The notes under the pieces were generated by a model that saw nothing but the letters and a program-made list of their open reading frames with translations, had not been told where the DNA came from and made no database searches. Below, one piece after another: positions 36,831-46,060 of a DNA stretch of 64,000 bases; the stretch's first letter is position 1; each line of letters begins with the position of its first letter. Both the position numbers and the translations under genes were made by a program. Source of the stretch: Pseudobutyrivibrio sp. 49 (GTDB lineage: Bacteria; Bacillota; Clostridia; Lachnospirales; Lachnospiraceae); the NCBI RefSeq assembly GCF_900100545.1, contig NZ_FNDP01000003.1, positions 124,001 to 188,000 on the forward strand, written 5' to 3'.

Positions 36831-37343
36831 TTGAATAGTAACGAGAACAAAAGTAGAAATAAGATTTTGTTAATTACACAGGGTGCTATGATTGCAGCAC
36901 TTTATGTGGTACTTACATGGGTTGCAAACGTACTTGGTCTTGCAAATGGTGCCATTCAGGTTAGATTTTCAGAGGCACTTTGCATTTTGCCTATCTTCAC
37001 ACCAGCAGCAATCCCAGGATTGTTTGTAGGATGTCTTATTTCAAATATTATAAATGGTTGTGTAATTTGGGATATTATTTTCGGAAGCTTGGCAACACTT
37101 ATCGGAGCTTTTGGAACATATTTCCTTAGAAAGACAAAGTTTATTTTTACATTGCCACCAGTAATAGCGAACATGGCTATTGTACCATTTGTTCTTCGTT
37201 ATGCTTATATGGTTGAGGATGCATACTGGTTCCTCGTAGTTACAGTTGGTATTGGCGAAGTTATCAGCGTGTGTATACTTGGTTTTATCCTAAAAAAAGC
37301 ATTGGACAAAAATAAGAAAGCAATTTTTGAACAGGAAAAATAG
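36831..37343 (+). CDS. queT: QueT-family ECF transporter S component
   Basis: A 170-residue membrane protein with about five helices. Sequence landmarks of the QueT family (PF06177) are LYVVLTWVANVLGLANGAIQ, VRFSEALCILPIF, AIPGLFVGCLISNI and LIGAFGTYFLR. It is the predicted substrate-binding part of an energy-coupling-factor importer for a queuosine precursor. The start is TTG 36831, with ATAGGAG inside the pepF end. No preQ1 riboswitch fits in the 4-nt gap. The ECF energising module is not in the window. Confidence 0.9.
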   Translation: MNSNENKSRNKILLITQGAMIAALYVVLTWVANVLGLANGAIQVRFSEALCILPIFTPAAIPGLFVGCLISNIINGCVIWDIIFGSLATLIGAFGTYFLRKTKFIFTLPPVIANMAIVPFVLRYAYMVEDAYWFLVVTVGIGEVISVCILGFILKKALDKNKKAIFEQEK

Positions 37344-37359
37344 AGATTACCAGGATGTG

Positions 37360-37393
37360 AAATTTGAGGTCAGAAATGGCCTCAAATTTTTTT
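37360..37393 (+). terminator. Intrinsic terminator after queT
   Basis: AAATTTGAGG-TCA / TGG-CCTCAAATTT stem with loop GAAA, followed by an extended T run. Confidence 0.92.
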
Positions 37394-37475
37394 TGCAAAA
37401 AATGTAACGAATACAGAAAAAAGGGGACTAATATAGTAGAATCGAAAAAGTGAGTAAGAAAGGAGGAGCCACAGC

Positions 37476-37967
37476 TTGAATATAAAGAAAATATGTGAAG
37501 ATTATTATCCGCTCGTGTTAGGCTACCTTCTTACACTGACAAATGGTAACAAAGATTTAGCCGAGGATTTGACTCAGGATACCTTTTATAGAGCAATCAA
37601 AAATATAGAAAGTTTTCGAGGTGACTGCAAGGTTTCCACCTGGCTTTGTCAGATTGCAAAGTACACATTTTGGCAGTATCTAGATAAATCAAATAAATAT
37701 AAGCAGGTTCCGCTTGACGAGGTTATGAATATTTCAGCAGGTGAACTGGTGGAAGAAATGTACATCAGGGAAGAGACCAACAGAGCCATGTATGAAAGTA
37801 TTGAAAAGCTTGATAGCCAGACAAAGGATGTAATGTTATTTAGATTGACCGGTGAGATGTCATTCAAAGAAATAGGAGAGCTTTTGGATAAAACAGAAAA
37901 CTGGGCTCGTGTTACTTTTTATCGAGGAAAGGCAAAACTAGGAAAGGAGATGAATAGCTATGAGTAA
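37476..37967 (+). CDS. ECF-type RNA polymerase sigma factor
   Basis: A 163-residue group 4 sigma factor. Region 2 has YLLTLTNGNKDLAEDLTQDTFYRAIKNI, by its core AEDLTQDTFYRA, and FRGDCKVSTWLCQIAKYTFW; region 4 has KDVMLFRLTGEMSFKEIGEL and ARVTFYRGKAKL. The start is TTG 37476, 5 nt after AAAGGAGGAGC. A GTAAC element near 37402 could be an ECF -35, but no convincing -10 fits. It overlaps its anti-sigma-like partner by 8 nt. Confidence 0.93.
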   Translation: MNIKKICEDYYPLVLGYLLTLTNGNKDLAEDLTQDTFYRAIKNIESFRGDCKVSTWLCQIAKYTFWQYLDKSNKYKQVPLDEVMNISAGELVEEMYIREETNRAMYESIEKLDSQTKDVMLFRLTGEMSFKEIGELLDKTENWARVTFYRGKAKLGKEMNSYE

Positions 37968-38256
37968 ATTTGAATGTGAATTAGTTAATGATCTTCTTCC
38001 AAGTTATATTGAAAAGAAAACATCAAGCCAGACCAATCAATTTATAGAAGAGCATTTTAGAAGCTGTGATGAATGCAGAGAGCTGTACGAGGCAATGATT
38101 GAAGAGGTGAGTATTAAAAATCAGCCTATGCCTTACAAGAAAAAATTCAGAATTAACAGCATAGGAAAAATGATATTAATAGTTTTAGGATATTTAGCTG
38201 TTGTGATAATTGGATTAGTAGTGTTCACTTACATTATGACAAACGGGGTAATTTGA
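37960..38256 (+). CDS. Anti-sigma factor-like zf-HC2 membrane protein 1
   Basis: A 98-residue protein with an N-terminal zinc-finger anti-sigma domain (CELVNDLLPSYIEK, then the H-x3-C-x2-C signature HFRSCDEC) and one membrane helix (MILIVLGYLAVVIIGLVVF). Its outside tail is only ~8 residues. It probably holds the ECF sigma factor at the membrane. The gene overlaps both neighbours. Confidence 0.85.
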   Translation: MSKFECELVNDLLPSYIEKKTSSQTNQFIEEHFRSCDECRELYEAMIEEVSIKNQPMPYKKKFRINSIGKMILIVLGYLAVVIIGLVVFTYIMTNGVI

Positions 38257-38573
38257 TGGAAAAGAATAATATACCATGCAAAATAATAGAGGATTTGCTG
38301 CCTTCATATATGGATGAAATATTGTCTGAAGATGTTAATGAGGCGGTGCAGATTCATTTGGAAAGCTGTGAATCTTGTAGAAAAAGGCTTAGTGAATTGA
38401 AACTAGAGAATGTTGAAGAAAAAGCCCAGATAGAGAAAAATGAAGCTGCTTTTGTAAAGGGAATAAAGAGATATAAACATTATGTAATTGGTATGGCCAT
38501 AGGTGCAGGAATTCCAATAATGGCTTTTTTGCTGTTTATCCTGTGGGTATTTGTTATATCAATGAGCAGTTAA
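38256..38573 (+). CDS. Anti-sigma factor-like zf-HC2 membrane protein 2
   Basis: A 105-residue paralogue of the upstream protein: CKIIEDLLPSYMDEIL, HLESCESC and a membrane helix (VIGMAIGAGIPIMAFLLFIL). The ATG shares one base with the preceding stop; a TTG one codon earlier is possible. Two zinc-finger membrane proteins for one sigma factor may bind it together or serve different inputs. Confidence 0.85.
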   Translation: MEKNNIPCKIIEDLLPSYMDEILSEDVNEAVQIHLESCESCRKRLSELKLENVEEKAQIEKNEAAFVKGIKRYKHYVIGMAIGAGIPIMAFLLFILWVFVISMSS

Positions 38574-38585
38574 AAGGAGAATGAA

Positions 38586-39725
38586 ATGTTACAGAAGAAA
38601 GGTACAAAAATTGCAATAGGTATTATAGGTGGATTAGTTATTGGCATTATCACAGTACTAGCTGTTATCTTTATATTTATCTTATTGTTCTTTTTTGGAG
38701 GTCCACCAAAGGTAACTAAGGACGTTGAAAAATATGAGCAGACAATGGAAGAGAATCTAACTCGTGAATATGGAAAGGCCAGGACAGAATTCATAACATT
38801 TCCTAAAGAAATTCCTACCAGTGCATTTGAGCAGGATACTAAGCCAGAATTTTATAATTCTTTTCAGGACACATGGGATGATCCTACCTATGAAGTGTAT
38901 TTAAAATGTCAGTATAGTGATGAGGACTATGAAAGCGAAATAACTAGGCTTAACACATTGAAAAGGACATACACTCAGTATGATGATAGGAATAAGACAC
39001 TTAAAAAGGAAAATACAGACAGATTTAACTATCCTCCCTATATAGCAATTGATCATAATGACTATTCTTATGAGTATGCGCTGGATTTAGGTGATGACAG
39101 TATTGCTTATATTTATGTTGCTTATAAGAGTTCTGTGAAAAGTCTAAAAAAGATTCCTAAGGAGTATTTACCTACAGATTACGAGGAAAGCTTGACACTA
39201 GAAAATGGTAGCTATTTTAATACAACATATGAAAACAGCACTGCTTATAACATATATGAAGTGCCATTGCATAAAGGAAATAGCGCTGTTCATGGATTGA
39301 GCGCATACAATTTAGTGGAATTGCAAAATGCGTGTGATGGTATTTCTGGACTAGCGATTTTCCCAAATGATATAAGTAATCTAAAAGATGGTTCATTTGT
39401 ATATAGAAGTGATGACGAAAAAGTACTTGTAGTTTTAGAAGCAGTATACTCTGAGGGCGATTATAAGACAGAAGAAGACAGATTAAAAGATGAGGAGTAT
39501 ATGTGTGCTACATATGATGACTCAAGCTATAATTATCCTGCCTATGTTTTACGTGCAGGGGCAATAACGGGTCTTCCGGAAGATATTATGGATGAAAATG
39601 ATAAAGCAGATATTCATGAATATGCCCTAATGGATAAGCCTAATAATAAAATAATATATGTTCTAATAGCATATCCTAAAGAGCAGAATTTGAGCCTGTA
39701 CGAAGACTATATAGCGATAAATTAA
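38586..39725 (+). CDS. Membrane-anchored protein of unknown function in the ECF operon
   Basis: A 379-residue protein with one N-terminal hydrophobic anchor (IAIGIIGGLVIGIITVLAVI) followed by a ~340-residue outside domain rich in Tyr, Asp and Glu. I do not recognise a family. Two segments have related wording, YDDRNKTLKKENTDRFNYPPY and YDDSSYNYPAYVL, which hints at an internal duplication. It is the last gene of the sigma operon (AAGGAG before the start), so it may be the sensor or a target of the response. Its end overlaps the convergent AraC gene by 4 nt. Confidence 0.7.
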   Translation: MLQKKGTKIAIGIIGGLVIGIITVLAVIFIFILLFFFGGPPKVTKDVEKYEQTMEENLTREYGKARTEFITFPKEIPTSAFEQDTKPEFYNSFQDTWDDPTYEVYLKCQYSDEDYESEITRLNTLKRTYTQYDDRNKTLKKENTDRFNYPPYIAIDHNDYSYEYALDLGDDSIAYIYVAYKSSVKSLKKIPKEYLPTDYEESLTLENGSYFNTTYENSTAYNIYEVPLHKGNSAVHGLSAYNLVELQNACDGISGLAIFPNDISNLKDGSFVYRSDDEKVLVVLEAVYSEGDYKTEEDRLKDEEYMCATYDDSSYNYPAYVLRAGAITGLPEDIMDENDKADIHEYALMDKPNNKIIYVLIAYPKEQNLSLYEDYIAIN

Positions 39726-40579
39726 AATGACAGCGAGGCCTGTGACTCAGCCTTTTTACGAGGGCTGGTGCCATAGGTCTTTTTGTATGCCCTAAGGAAG
39801 GTGGAGTATGTTCCAAAGCCAGCCTGTTCACTGGCATCGACGATAGAGGTGCCGGCATCAATTAGAGCCTGGGCAGCGGAAAGACGCTTCATGGTTATGT
39901 AGTTTCCAATCGTGTAGCCAGTCTCATCCTTGAAGGTGTGCATAAGATAGTAGCGGGAAAGATAAAACTGGGTGGCGATAGTTTCGACAGACAAATCACC
40001 CGTAAGATTTTCATTGATATATTGAATAATTGAATTAATCTTTGTACCAGAGTAACTTGTGGAGATATATTCTACCTCGTCGCTGATGGCTGCACGATTT
40101 AGTTGAACCATAAACTCTAAGAAAAGAACTTGCATGAAAAACTCATTAGCATAAGCATCCTTACCAAGATTATTAATCAAAGCATTTACAGCAGAAGCTA
40201 CAGGTGAATTTTTAAAAGATCTCAAACGCAAAACATGAGAGTTATTTTCCATTGCATTTCTAAAGCAATAAGACAAATCATTTTCCTCTTTACTATATTC
40301 ATCCAAAAATTCCTTAGATATATAGATGATGATTCGCTCATAGGTGGAGTTGTCATGAAAAATAGGACGGTGAACTTCGCCTGCGTTTACAAAGACTATA
40401 TCGTTAACCTGCAAATCGAAATTCTGACCTTCTATGGAATAGGAAGTATTTCCAGATAAATGAATTAAAACCTTATGGAAATCATGATAATGGAAATCTA
40501 TTTCACCTAGGTTCGAATCTGACAAATGAAAAATTTTAAAGTTGGAATATAGGTAACCTTTTTTGCTATATTCGGTCAT
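39722..40579 (-). CDS. AraC-family transcriptional regulator with a cupin domain
   Basis: A 285-residue regulator. The N-terminal cupin (FHYHDFHKVLIHLSGNTSYS, VNAGEVHRPIFH) should bind a small ligand. The C-terminal double helix-turn-helix is LSVETIATQFYLSRYYLMHTF and IVDASEQAGFGTYSTFLRAYKK, by the landmarks FYLSRYYL and GFGTYSTFLRAYKKTYG. The ATG at 40579 is 8 nt after GGAAAGG; a GTG three codons earlier is in frame. Its target is not evident: the neighbours are the ECF operon (convergent) and dapF (divergent). Confidence 0.92.
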   Translation of the reverse strand: MTEYSKKGYLYSNFKIFHLSDSNLGEIDFHYHDFHKVLIHLSGNTSYSIEGQNFDLQVNDIVFVNAGEVHRPIFHDNSTYERIIIYISKEFLDEYSKEENDLSYCFRNAMENNSHVLRLRSFKNSPVASAVNALINNLGKDAYANEFFMQVLFLEFMVQLNRAAISDEVEYISTSYSGTKINSIIQYINENLTGDLSVETIATQFYLSRYYLMHTFKDETGYTIGNYITMKRLSAAQALIDAGTSIVDASEQAGFGTYSTFLRAYKKTYGTSPRKKAESQASLSF

Positions 40580-40748
40580 AGTGTTCACCTTTCCATAACA
40601 AGTTCATAGTATTATCCTAGCTTGAGTATAAATCTCAAGAGCACTATTTGCAATATTTTAAACACTAACTGACATTATCTCATTAGAAAGTGCGGTGTAT
40701 ACTCAAATTATAGTAAAAGAACTATCGACTGGATTCGAAAGGACAGAT

Positions 40749-41582
40749 ATGAAATTTACAAAAATGCACGGCTGTGGTAATGACTACGTATATGTAAATC
40801 TCTTTGAAGAGAAGGTTGAAAACCCAGCAGAAGTTTCTATTAAAGTTAGTGACAGACATTTCGGAATTGGTTCAGATGGACTTATCACGATTGGACCTTC
40901 TGATATAGCAGATTTCAGAATGAGAATATACAACGCAGACGGCTCAGAGGCTGAGATGTGCGGAAACGGCATCCGCTGCGTAGCAAAATATGTTTACGAC
41001 CACAAGCTTACAGACAAGACTGAGATTTCAGTGGAGTCAGGCGCTGGCATCAAATATCTCACATTATATGTAGAGAATGGTAAGGTGCAGCAGGTTCGTG
41101 TAGATATGGGCGAACCAATTCTTGAACCATCACAGATTCCAGTAGTCTACGATGGAGATAAGGTTATCGATGCTCCAATCGAGGTTGGTGGAAAGACATG
41201 GAATATGACCTGCGTTTCTATGGGAAACCCACATGCAGTTGTGTTTGTAGATGATACAGAGAGCTTTGAGCTTGAAAAGTATGGTCCACAGTTTGAGAAT
41301 CACGAAAGATTCCCAAAGAGAACCAACACTGAGTTTGTTCAGGTGCTTTCAAGAACAGAAGCAAATATGCGAGTGTGGGAGCGAGGCAGTGCCGAGACCT
41401 GGGCATGCGGCACAGGTACTTGCGCCACTGTTATGGCTTGTATCTTAAATGGAAAGACTGAGGACAAGGTCCTTGTGCATCTTAGAGGTGGAGATTTAAC
41501 TATCGAATACGACCGCGCGACAAATCACGTATTCATGACAGGTCCAGCAACTGAGGTATTTAACGGAGAAATCGAGGTTTAA
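40749..41582 (+). CDS. dapF: Diaminopimelate epimerase
   Basis: A 277-residue epimerase that interconverts LL- and meso-diaminopimelate. Both catalytic Cys are visible: Cys71 in EMCGNGIRC and the second in WACGTGTCATV; the N-terminal MHGCGNDYVYVN is canonical. The start is ATG 40749 after AAGGACAG; the open frame reaches 54 nt further but adds non-conserved residues. It is followed 2 nt later by murE and then dapA, so the cluster makes and uses meso-DAP for peptidoglycan. Confidence 0.95.
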   Translation: MKFTKMHGCGNDYVYVNLFEEKVENPAEVSIKVSDRHFGIGSDGLITIGPSDIADFRMRIYNADGSEAEMCGNGIRCVAKYVYDHKLTDKTEISVESGAGIKYLTLYVENGKVQQVRVDMGEPILEPSQIPVVYDGDKVIDAPIEVGGKTWNMTCVSMGNPHAVVFVDDTESFELEKYGPQFENHERFPKRTNTEFVQVLSRTEANMRVWERGSAETWACGTGTCATVMACILNGKTEDKVLVHLRGGDLTIEYDRATNHVFMTGPATEVFNGEIEV

Positions 41583-41584
41583 TA

Positions 41585-43057
41585 ATGAAATTAGTAGATT
41601 TATTAGATAGATTAGATTATGAGCTTTATGCAGGTGAGCTTGATCGTGAAATCAGCACACTTACATATGATTCAAGAAAAGTAGAGAAGGATAGCGTATT
41701 CGTTTGTATCTCAGGTACAGTTAGAGACGCACACGATTTCATCCCAGATGTAATCGACAAGGGTGCCAGCGTTATCATCATCGAAAAGGACGTAGAGCCA
41801 GTTGATGGCGTTACATATATTAAGGTAAAGAACAGCCGCCAGGCACTTGCTTTCACATCAGCAGCATACTTTGGTCATCCAGCTGAAAAGCTTAAGACAA
41901 TTGGTATCACAGGTACAAAGGGAAAGACTACAACTACATACATGGTAAAGTCTATCCTTGAAAAAGCTGGTATTAAGACAGGCCTTATCGGCACAATCGA
42001 GTCAATCGTTGGTGAGGAGCGCATTCCAGCTGTGAACACTACACCAGAGTCTTACCGTGTACAGGAGCTTTTTGCTCAGATGGTAGAGGCTGGACTTGAT
42101 GCAGTTGTTATGGAAGTAAGCTCACAGGCTCTTATGCTTCATAGAGTATCAGGATTTACATTTGATATTGGTGTATTTACAAACCTTGAGCCAGATCACA
42201 TCGGTGATAACGAGCACAAGGATTTCGAGGATTATATGCACTGCAAGAGTCTTCTTTTCCAACAGTGTAAGACAGGTATCTTCAATGGCGATAGCGAGCA
42301 TATCGAAGGTATCTTAAAGGGTCACACTTGTGAGGTTATTAAGTATGGCTACGGCAAGGAAAACGACCTTATTGCTGAGAATGTTGAGCTTCTTAATGAG
42401 CACGGTGCTCTTGGAGTTCGCTACCACATCACAGGTAAGGAAGATATGACAGTAGAGGTAAATGTACCAGGTACATTCTCTGTTTATAATTCACTTACTG
42501 CAGTAGCCATTTGCAAGCAGTTTGGTGTAACTGAGGACAAGATTAAGGCAGCTCTTAAGGACGTACATGTAAAGGGACGTATCGAGCTTGTACCAGTATC
42601 AAAGAAGTTTACAGTTATGATTGATTATGCTCACAATGCGATGGCGCTTGAGAGCCTTCTTACAACTCTTAAGGCTTATGAGCCAGGCAGACTTGTGTGC
42701 ATGTTTGGTTGCGGTGGAAACCGCGCTAAGAGCCGTCGTTTTGAGATGGGTGAGGTAAGCTCAAAGCTTGCTGATCTTACAGTTATCACTTCAGACAACC
42801 CTCGTAATGAGGAGCCTATGGATATCATCAATGACATCCTTACAGGTGTTAAGAAGGCTGACGGCGATTATGTTACAATCCCAGACCGCAAGGAGGCTAT
42901 TCGTTATTGCCTCGTAAATGCAAAAGAGGGAGATATTGTAGTTCTTGCAGGTAAGGGCCACGAGGACTATCAGGAAATCAAGGGTGTAAAGCACCATATG
43001 GATGAGAGAGAGCTTATTGCAGAGGTTATTAAGGAGGACGGCAATGACATTATTTAA
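41585..43057 (+). CDS. murE: UDP-MurNAc-tripeptide synthetase, meso-DAP type
   Basis: A 490-residue Mur ligase that adds the third residue to UDP-MurNAc-L-Ala-D-Glu. The ATP loop is GITGTKGKTTTTYM; the central domain has NTTPESYRVQELFAQM and MEVSSQALMLHRV; the C-terminal domain has the DNPRNEEP motif that selects meso-DAP over lysine. It sits between dapF and dapA, which supplies the substrate. The end overlaps dapA by 14 nt. The first codons follow the dapF stop almost directly. Confidence 0.96.
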   Translation: MKLVDLLDRLDYELYAGELDREISTLTYDSRKVEKDSVFVCISGTVRDAHDFIPDVIDKGASVIIIEKDVEPVDGVTYIKVKNSRQALAFTSAAYFGHPAEKLKTIGITGTKGKTTTTYMVKSILEKAGIKTGLIGTIESIVGEERIPAVNTTPESYRVQELFAQMVEAGLDAVVMEVSSQALMLHRVSGFTFDIGVFTNLEPDHIGDNEHKDFEDYMHCKSLLFQQCKTGIFNGDSEHIEGILKGHTCEVIKYGYGKENDLIAENVELLNEHGALGVRYHITGKEDMTVEVNVPGTFSVYNSLTAVAICKQFGVTEDKIKAALKDVHVKGRIELVPVSKKFTVMIDYAHNAMALESLLTTLKAYEPGRLVCMFGCGGNRAKSRRFEMGEVSSKLADLTVITSDNPRNEEPMDIINDILTGVKKADGDYVTIPDRKEAIRYCLVNAKEGDIVVLAGKGHEDYQEIKGVKHHMDERELIAEVIKEDGNDII

Positions 43058-43937
43058 GGGCGCAGGAGTAGCATTAATCACTCCATTCAATGAAGATGAG
43101 ACCGTAAATTATGACATGCTTGGAACTCTTATTGATAGACAGATTGAAGGCGGCACAGATGCAATTATTGTATGCGGCACTACAGGTGAAGCTGCTACCA
43201 TGAGCGAAGAGGAGAAGCTTTCAGTAGTGGAATATACTGTAAAGCGCGTAAATCATCGCGTTCCTGTAATTGCAGGTTCTGGTGCTAACAGCACACGTCT
43301 TGTTATCGATTTATCTAAGAAGATTGAAGCACTCGGTGCTGATGGACTTCTTATAGTTACACCTTTCTATAACAAGGCTACACAGGAGGGCTTATACCAG
43401 CATTACTCTACAATCGCTAAGGAAATTGACCTTCCTATCATTATGTACAACGTACCTAGCCGTACAGGATGTAATATCCTTCCAGAGACAGCCTTAAAGC
43501 TTGCTCTTGAGTTTAGAAACATCGTAGGTATTAAGGAGGCAAGTGGAAACATTTCACAGATTACAAAGCTTGCCAGCCTTTGTCGTGGATGTCTTGATAT
43601 TTACGCAGGAAATGACGACCAGATTGTACCAATCCTTTCACTTGGCGGTGTTGGTGTTATTTCAGTATTATCAAACGTTGCACCAAAGGGCACACATGAC
43701 ATGGTTATGTCTTACTTAGAGGGCAATGAAGATAAGGCTCGCAGACTTCAGCTTGATTACCTCGAGCTTGTAGATGCGCTTTTCTGCGAGGTAAATCCTA
43801 TCCCTGTTAAATCCACTATGAATATGTTAGGATTTAATGTAGGTAGTCTTAGACTTCCACTTACAGAGATGGAGGATAAGCATAAGGTGGCTATGAGCCA
43901 GTTGCTCAGCAGAATGCCACAGGAAATGCTTGCGTAG
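43044..43937 (+). CDS. dapA: 4-hydroxy-tetrahydrodipicolinate synthase
   Basis: A 297-residue class I aldolase that condenses pyruvate and aspartate semialdehyde, the first step toward DAP and lysine. It shows GTTGEAATMSEEEK, the Tyr of MYNVPSRTGCN, and the Schiff-base Lys in GIKEASGNI. The ATG at 43044 (MTLFKGAGVALITPF) follows AAGGAGG and lies within the murE end. It completes the dapF-murE-dapA unit. Confidence 0.96.
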   Translation: MTLFKGAGVALITPFNEDETVNYDMLGTLIDRQIEGGTDAIIVCGTTGEAATMSEEEKLSVVEYTVKRVNHRVPVIAGSGANSTRLVIDLSKKIEALGADGLLIVTPFYNKATQEGLYQHYSTIAKEIDLPIIMYNVPSRTGCNILPETALKLALEFRNIVGIKEASGNISQITKLASLCRGCLDIYAGNDDQIVPILSLGGVGVISVLSNVAPKGTHDMVMSYLEGNEDKARRLQLDYLELVDALFCEVNPIPVKSTMNMLGFNVGSLRLPLTEMEDKHKVAMSQLLSRMPQEMLA

Positions 43938-44604
43938 TGTGAAAAGTAATAAAGAAGATTTTATAAATCCAAAAAACGGTCCAGTTACATTTTTATTAGT
44001 GGCAATTAATATAATTGTCTTTCTTGTGCTGGAATTAATGGGAGATACAGAGGACGGCACCTTTATGCTTCTAAATGGTGCCATGAATCCGTATCTCGTT
44101 TTATATAATCATGAGTGGTATCGCCTGTTTACGGCTACATTTATGCACTTTGGAATAGATCATTTGGCTAACAACATGCTTCTTCTATTCCTTTTGGGGC
44201 AGATTTTTGAACGTGCAGTAGGTACCACAAGATATGTGGGAATCTACTTAGGCTCCGGTCTGGCAGGTTCCTTTTTGTCGTTCTTCTATATGTGCCTGGT
44301 GGGAAAGAATGATATCGTCGCAGGAGCTTCCGGAGCGATATTTGGCATAGTTGGTGGAATGATAATCGTTGTAATTGTAAATAAGGGAAAATACAGTGGA
44401 ATCAGCACAAAAAGAATGATTTTTATGGCGCTGCTTACGTTATATTTTGGATTTGCTACAGCTGGCACGGATAATGTGGGGCATCTTGGAGGGTTGCTAG
44501 CAGGTATTGTTTTTACATTCATCAGTTACGGAATCCCTACTCTCATTAGAAATTTAAGAAATAAGGGTTCCGTTGATTTTGAAGAGGAAAATCCCTATAC
44601 TTAA
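43930..44604 (+). CDS. Rhomboid-family intramembrane serine protease
   Basis: A 224-residue rhomboid with six helices. The catalytic Ser is in GASGAIFGIVGGM and the catalytic His in GHLGGLLAG; the conserved HFGIDHLANNMLLL segment is also present. It cleaves membrane proteins in the bilayer; no substrate is evident. The start is TTG 43930 or GTG 43939, both inside or just after the dapA end, so it is coupled to dapA. Confidence 0.9.
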   Translation: MRSVKSNKEDFINPKNGPVTFLLVAINIIVFLVLELMGDTEDGTFMLLNGAMNPYLVLYNHEWYRLFTATFMHFGIDHLANNMLLLFLLGQIFERAVGTTRYVGIYLGSGLAGSFLSFFYMCLVGKNDIVAGASGAIFGIVGGMIIVVIVNKGKYSGISTKRMIFMALLTLYFGFATAGTDNVGHLGGLLAGIVFTFISYGIPTLIRNLRNKGSVDFEEENPYT

Positions 44605-44637
44605 AATTAAGGGAGAGAAGGTTCGCGGGGGGCGATT

Positions 44638-45630
44638 ATGAAGGTAAACATTTACTATGGCGGTAGAGGTCTACTTGAGGACCCTACACTTTATGTAATC
44701 AACAAGATGGAGCAGGTGCTTACCGAGCTTCAGGTAGAGGTTCATCTTTACAAAATCTACGAGCAGAAAAATACAATCTCCATGCTTCCACAGACTATGA
44801 AGGATGCAGATGGAATTATTCTTGCCACCACAGTAGAATGGTTGGGAATTGGCGGATACATGAATCAGTTTTTGGATGCGTGCTGGCTCTATGCTGATAA
44901 AACCGCTCTTGCCACCACATACATGCAGCCAGTGGTTATGTCCACCACATATGGTGAACGTGAAGCCATGGTTACACTTGAGAATGCATGGGAGATTCTT
45001 GGCGGATTACCATGCTCAGGTTTTTGCGGGTATGTGGAGGATGTAAAGGAGTTTAGAGAGAATTCCGAGTATGCCCACATTATAGAAAAGAAAGTGGAGA
45101 CCCTTTACAGGACTATTTCCCAGCATACAAAGGGATTGCCTACCAGTAATCAGGCAGTTACCAGAAGTATATTACGCACGCAGCAGCTGGAGCTTTCTCC
45201 ACAGGAGACGGAGCAGCTTTCAAAATTTGTTTCTGATGATGAATATGTTCAGACTCAGAAGGCAGATATTGCAGATCTTACCAGCATGTTCAGGGATATG
45301 ATGGGCAAAAAGCAGGAAGATGGCACAAACGAATATATAAACGATTTTGAGATTCACTTTAAGGGAAATCCAGAATTTGCTGCAAAGTATCTCTTTATGA
45401 TTGACGGCAAAGATAAACCACTTTTCCTTGGAGTTTCAGGAGACCAGATGGATTGTCACTATGGTAAAGAAGACAACATCGATGTCTATATGAAGCTCAA
45501 TGGCAATATAATGGATAACATAGTGGCCGGAAGAGAGACCTTCCAAAGAGCTTTCTCAGTTGGAGATATGACGGCTAAGGGTAATTTTAGAACCCTTAGA
45601 ACCCTTGATGAGATATTTACATTCAATTAA
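44638..45630 (+). CDS. Flavodoxin-like protein with a C-terminal SCP2-like domain
   Basis: A 330-residue protein. Residues 1-160 look like a flavodoxin/NADPH-FMN-reductase fold (MKVNIYYGGRGLLED, DADGIILATTVEWLGIGGYM, CGYVEDVKEF). After a helical linker, residues ~225-330 resemble an SCP2 sterol-binding-type domain (FKGNPEFAAKYLFMIDGKDK, VYMKLNGNIMDNIVAGRETF, AFSVGDMTAKGN). I infer a redox or lipid-binding role; the substrate is unknown. The start follows a GGGAG-rich leader. Confidence 0.65.
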   Translation: MKVNIYYGGRGLLEDPTLYVINKMEQVLTELQVEVHLYKIYEQKNTISMLPQTMKDADGIILATTVEWLGIGGYMNQFLDACWLYADKTALATTYMQPVVMSTTYGEREAMVTLENAWEILGGLPCSGFCGYVEDVKEFRENSEYAHIIEKKVETLYRTISQHTKGLPTSNQAVTRSILRTQQLELSPQETEQLSKFVSDDEYVQTQKADIADLTSMFRDMMGKKQEDGTNEYINDFEIHFKGNPEFAAKYLFMIDGKDKPLFLGVSGDQMDCHYGKEDNIDVYMKLNGNIMDNIVAGRETFQRAFSVGDMTAKGNFRTLRTLDEIFTFN

Positions 45631-45649
45631 ATAAATGGAGGATAATGTA

Positions 45650-46060
45650 ATGAAGGACAACAATTGTATTTTCTGTAAGCTTGCGAATGGAGATATTCCA
45701 ACAAACTCTATTTACGAGGATGATGATTTCAAGGTGATTCTTGATGCATCCCCTGCTACAAAGGGACATGCACTTATTTTACCTAAGAATCATTTTGCTA
45801 ATATCTTTGAGATTGATGATGAGGTGGCTGCAAAGGTACTTCCTCTTGCAAAGAAGATTGCAAATAAGATGATGAAGGAATTGGGCTGTGATGGCATTAA
45901 CATCTTACAAAATAATGGTGAAGCTGCCGGACAGACAGTTCACCATTATCATGTACATGTTATTCCTAGAACTGCTGGTGATGGAGCCATCAAAGAATGG
46001 GATCACCTGACAGTTAGCGATGCTGAAACAGCAGAAATAGTTAAGAAGCTGAGCTTTTAA
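45650..46060 (+). CDS. HIT-family hydrolase (Hint/protein kinase C inhibitor type)
   Basis: A 136-residue histidine-triad protein. The catalytic triad is HHYHVHVIP; the N-terminal zinc-like CIFCKLANGDIP and the KGHALILPKNHF segment are typical of bacterial HinT, a nucleoside phosphoramidase. The ATG at 45650 is 8 nt after TGGAGG; an upstream ATG at 45635 overlaps that site. The end overlaps convergent murG by 20 nt with no terminator seen. Confidence 0.93.
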   Translation: MKDNNCIFCKLANGDIPTNSIYEDDDFKVILDASPATKGHALILPKNHFANIFEIDDEVAAKVLPLAKKIANKMMKELGCDGINILQNNGEAAGQTVHHYHVHVIPRTAGDGAIKEWDHLTVSDAETAEIVKKLSF

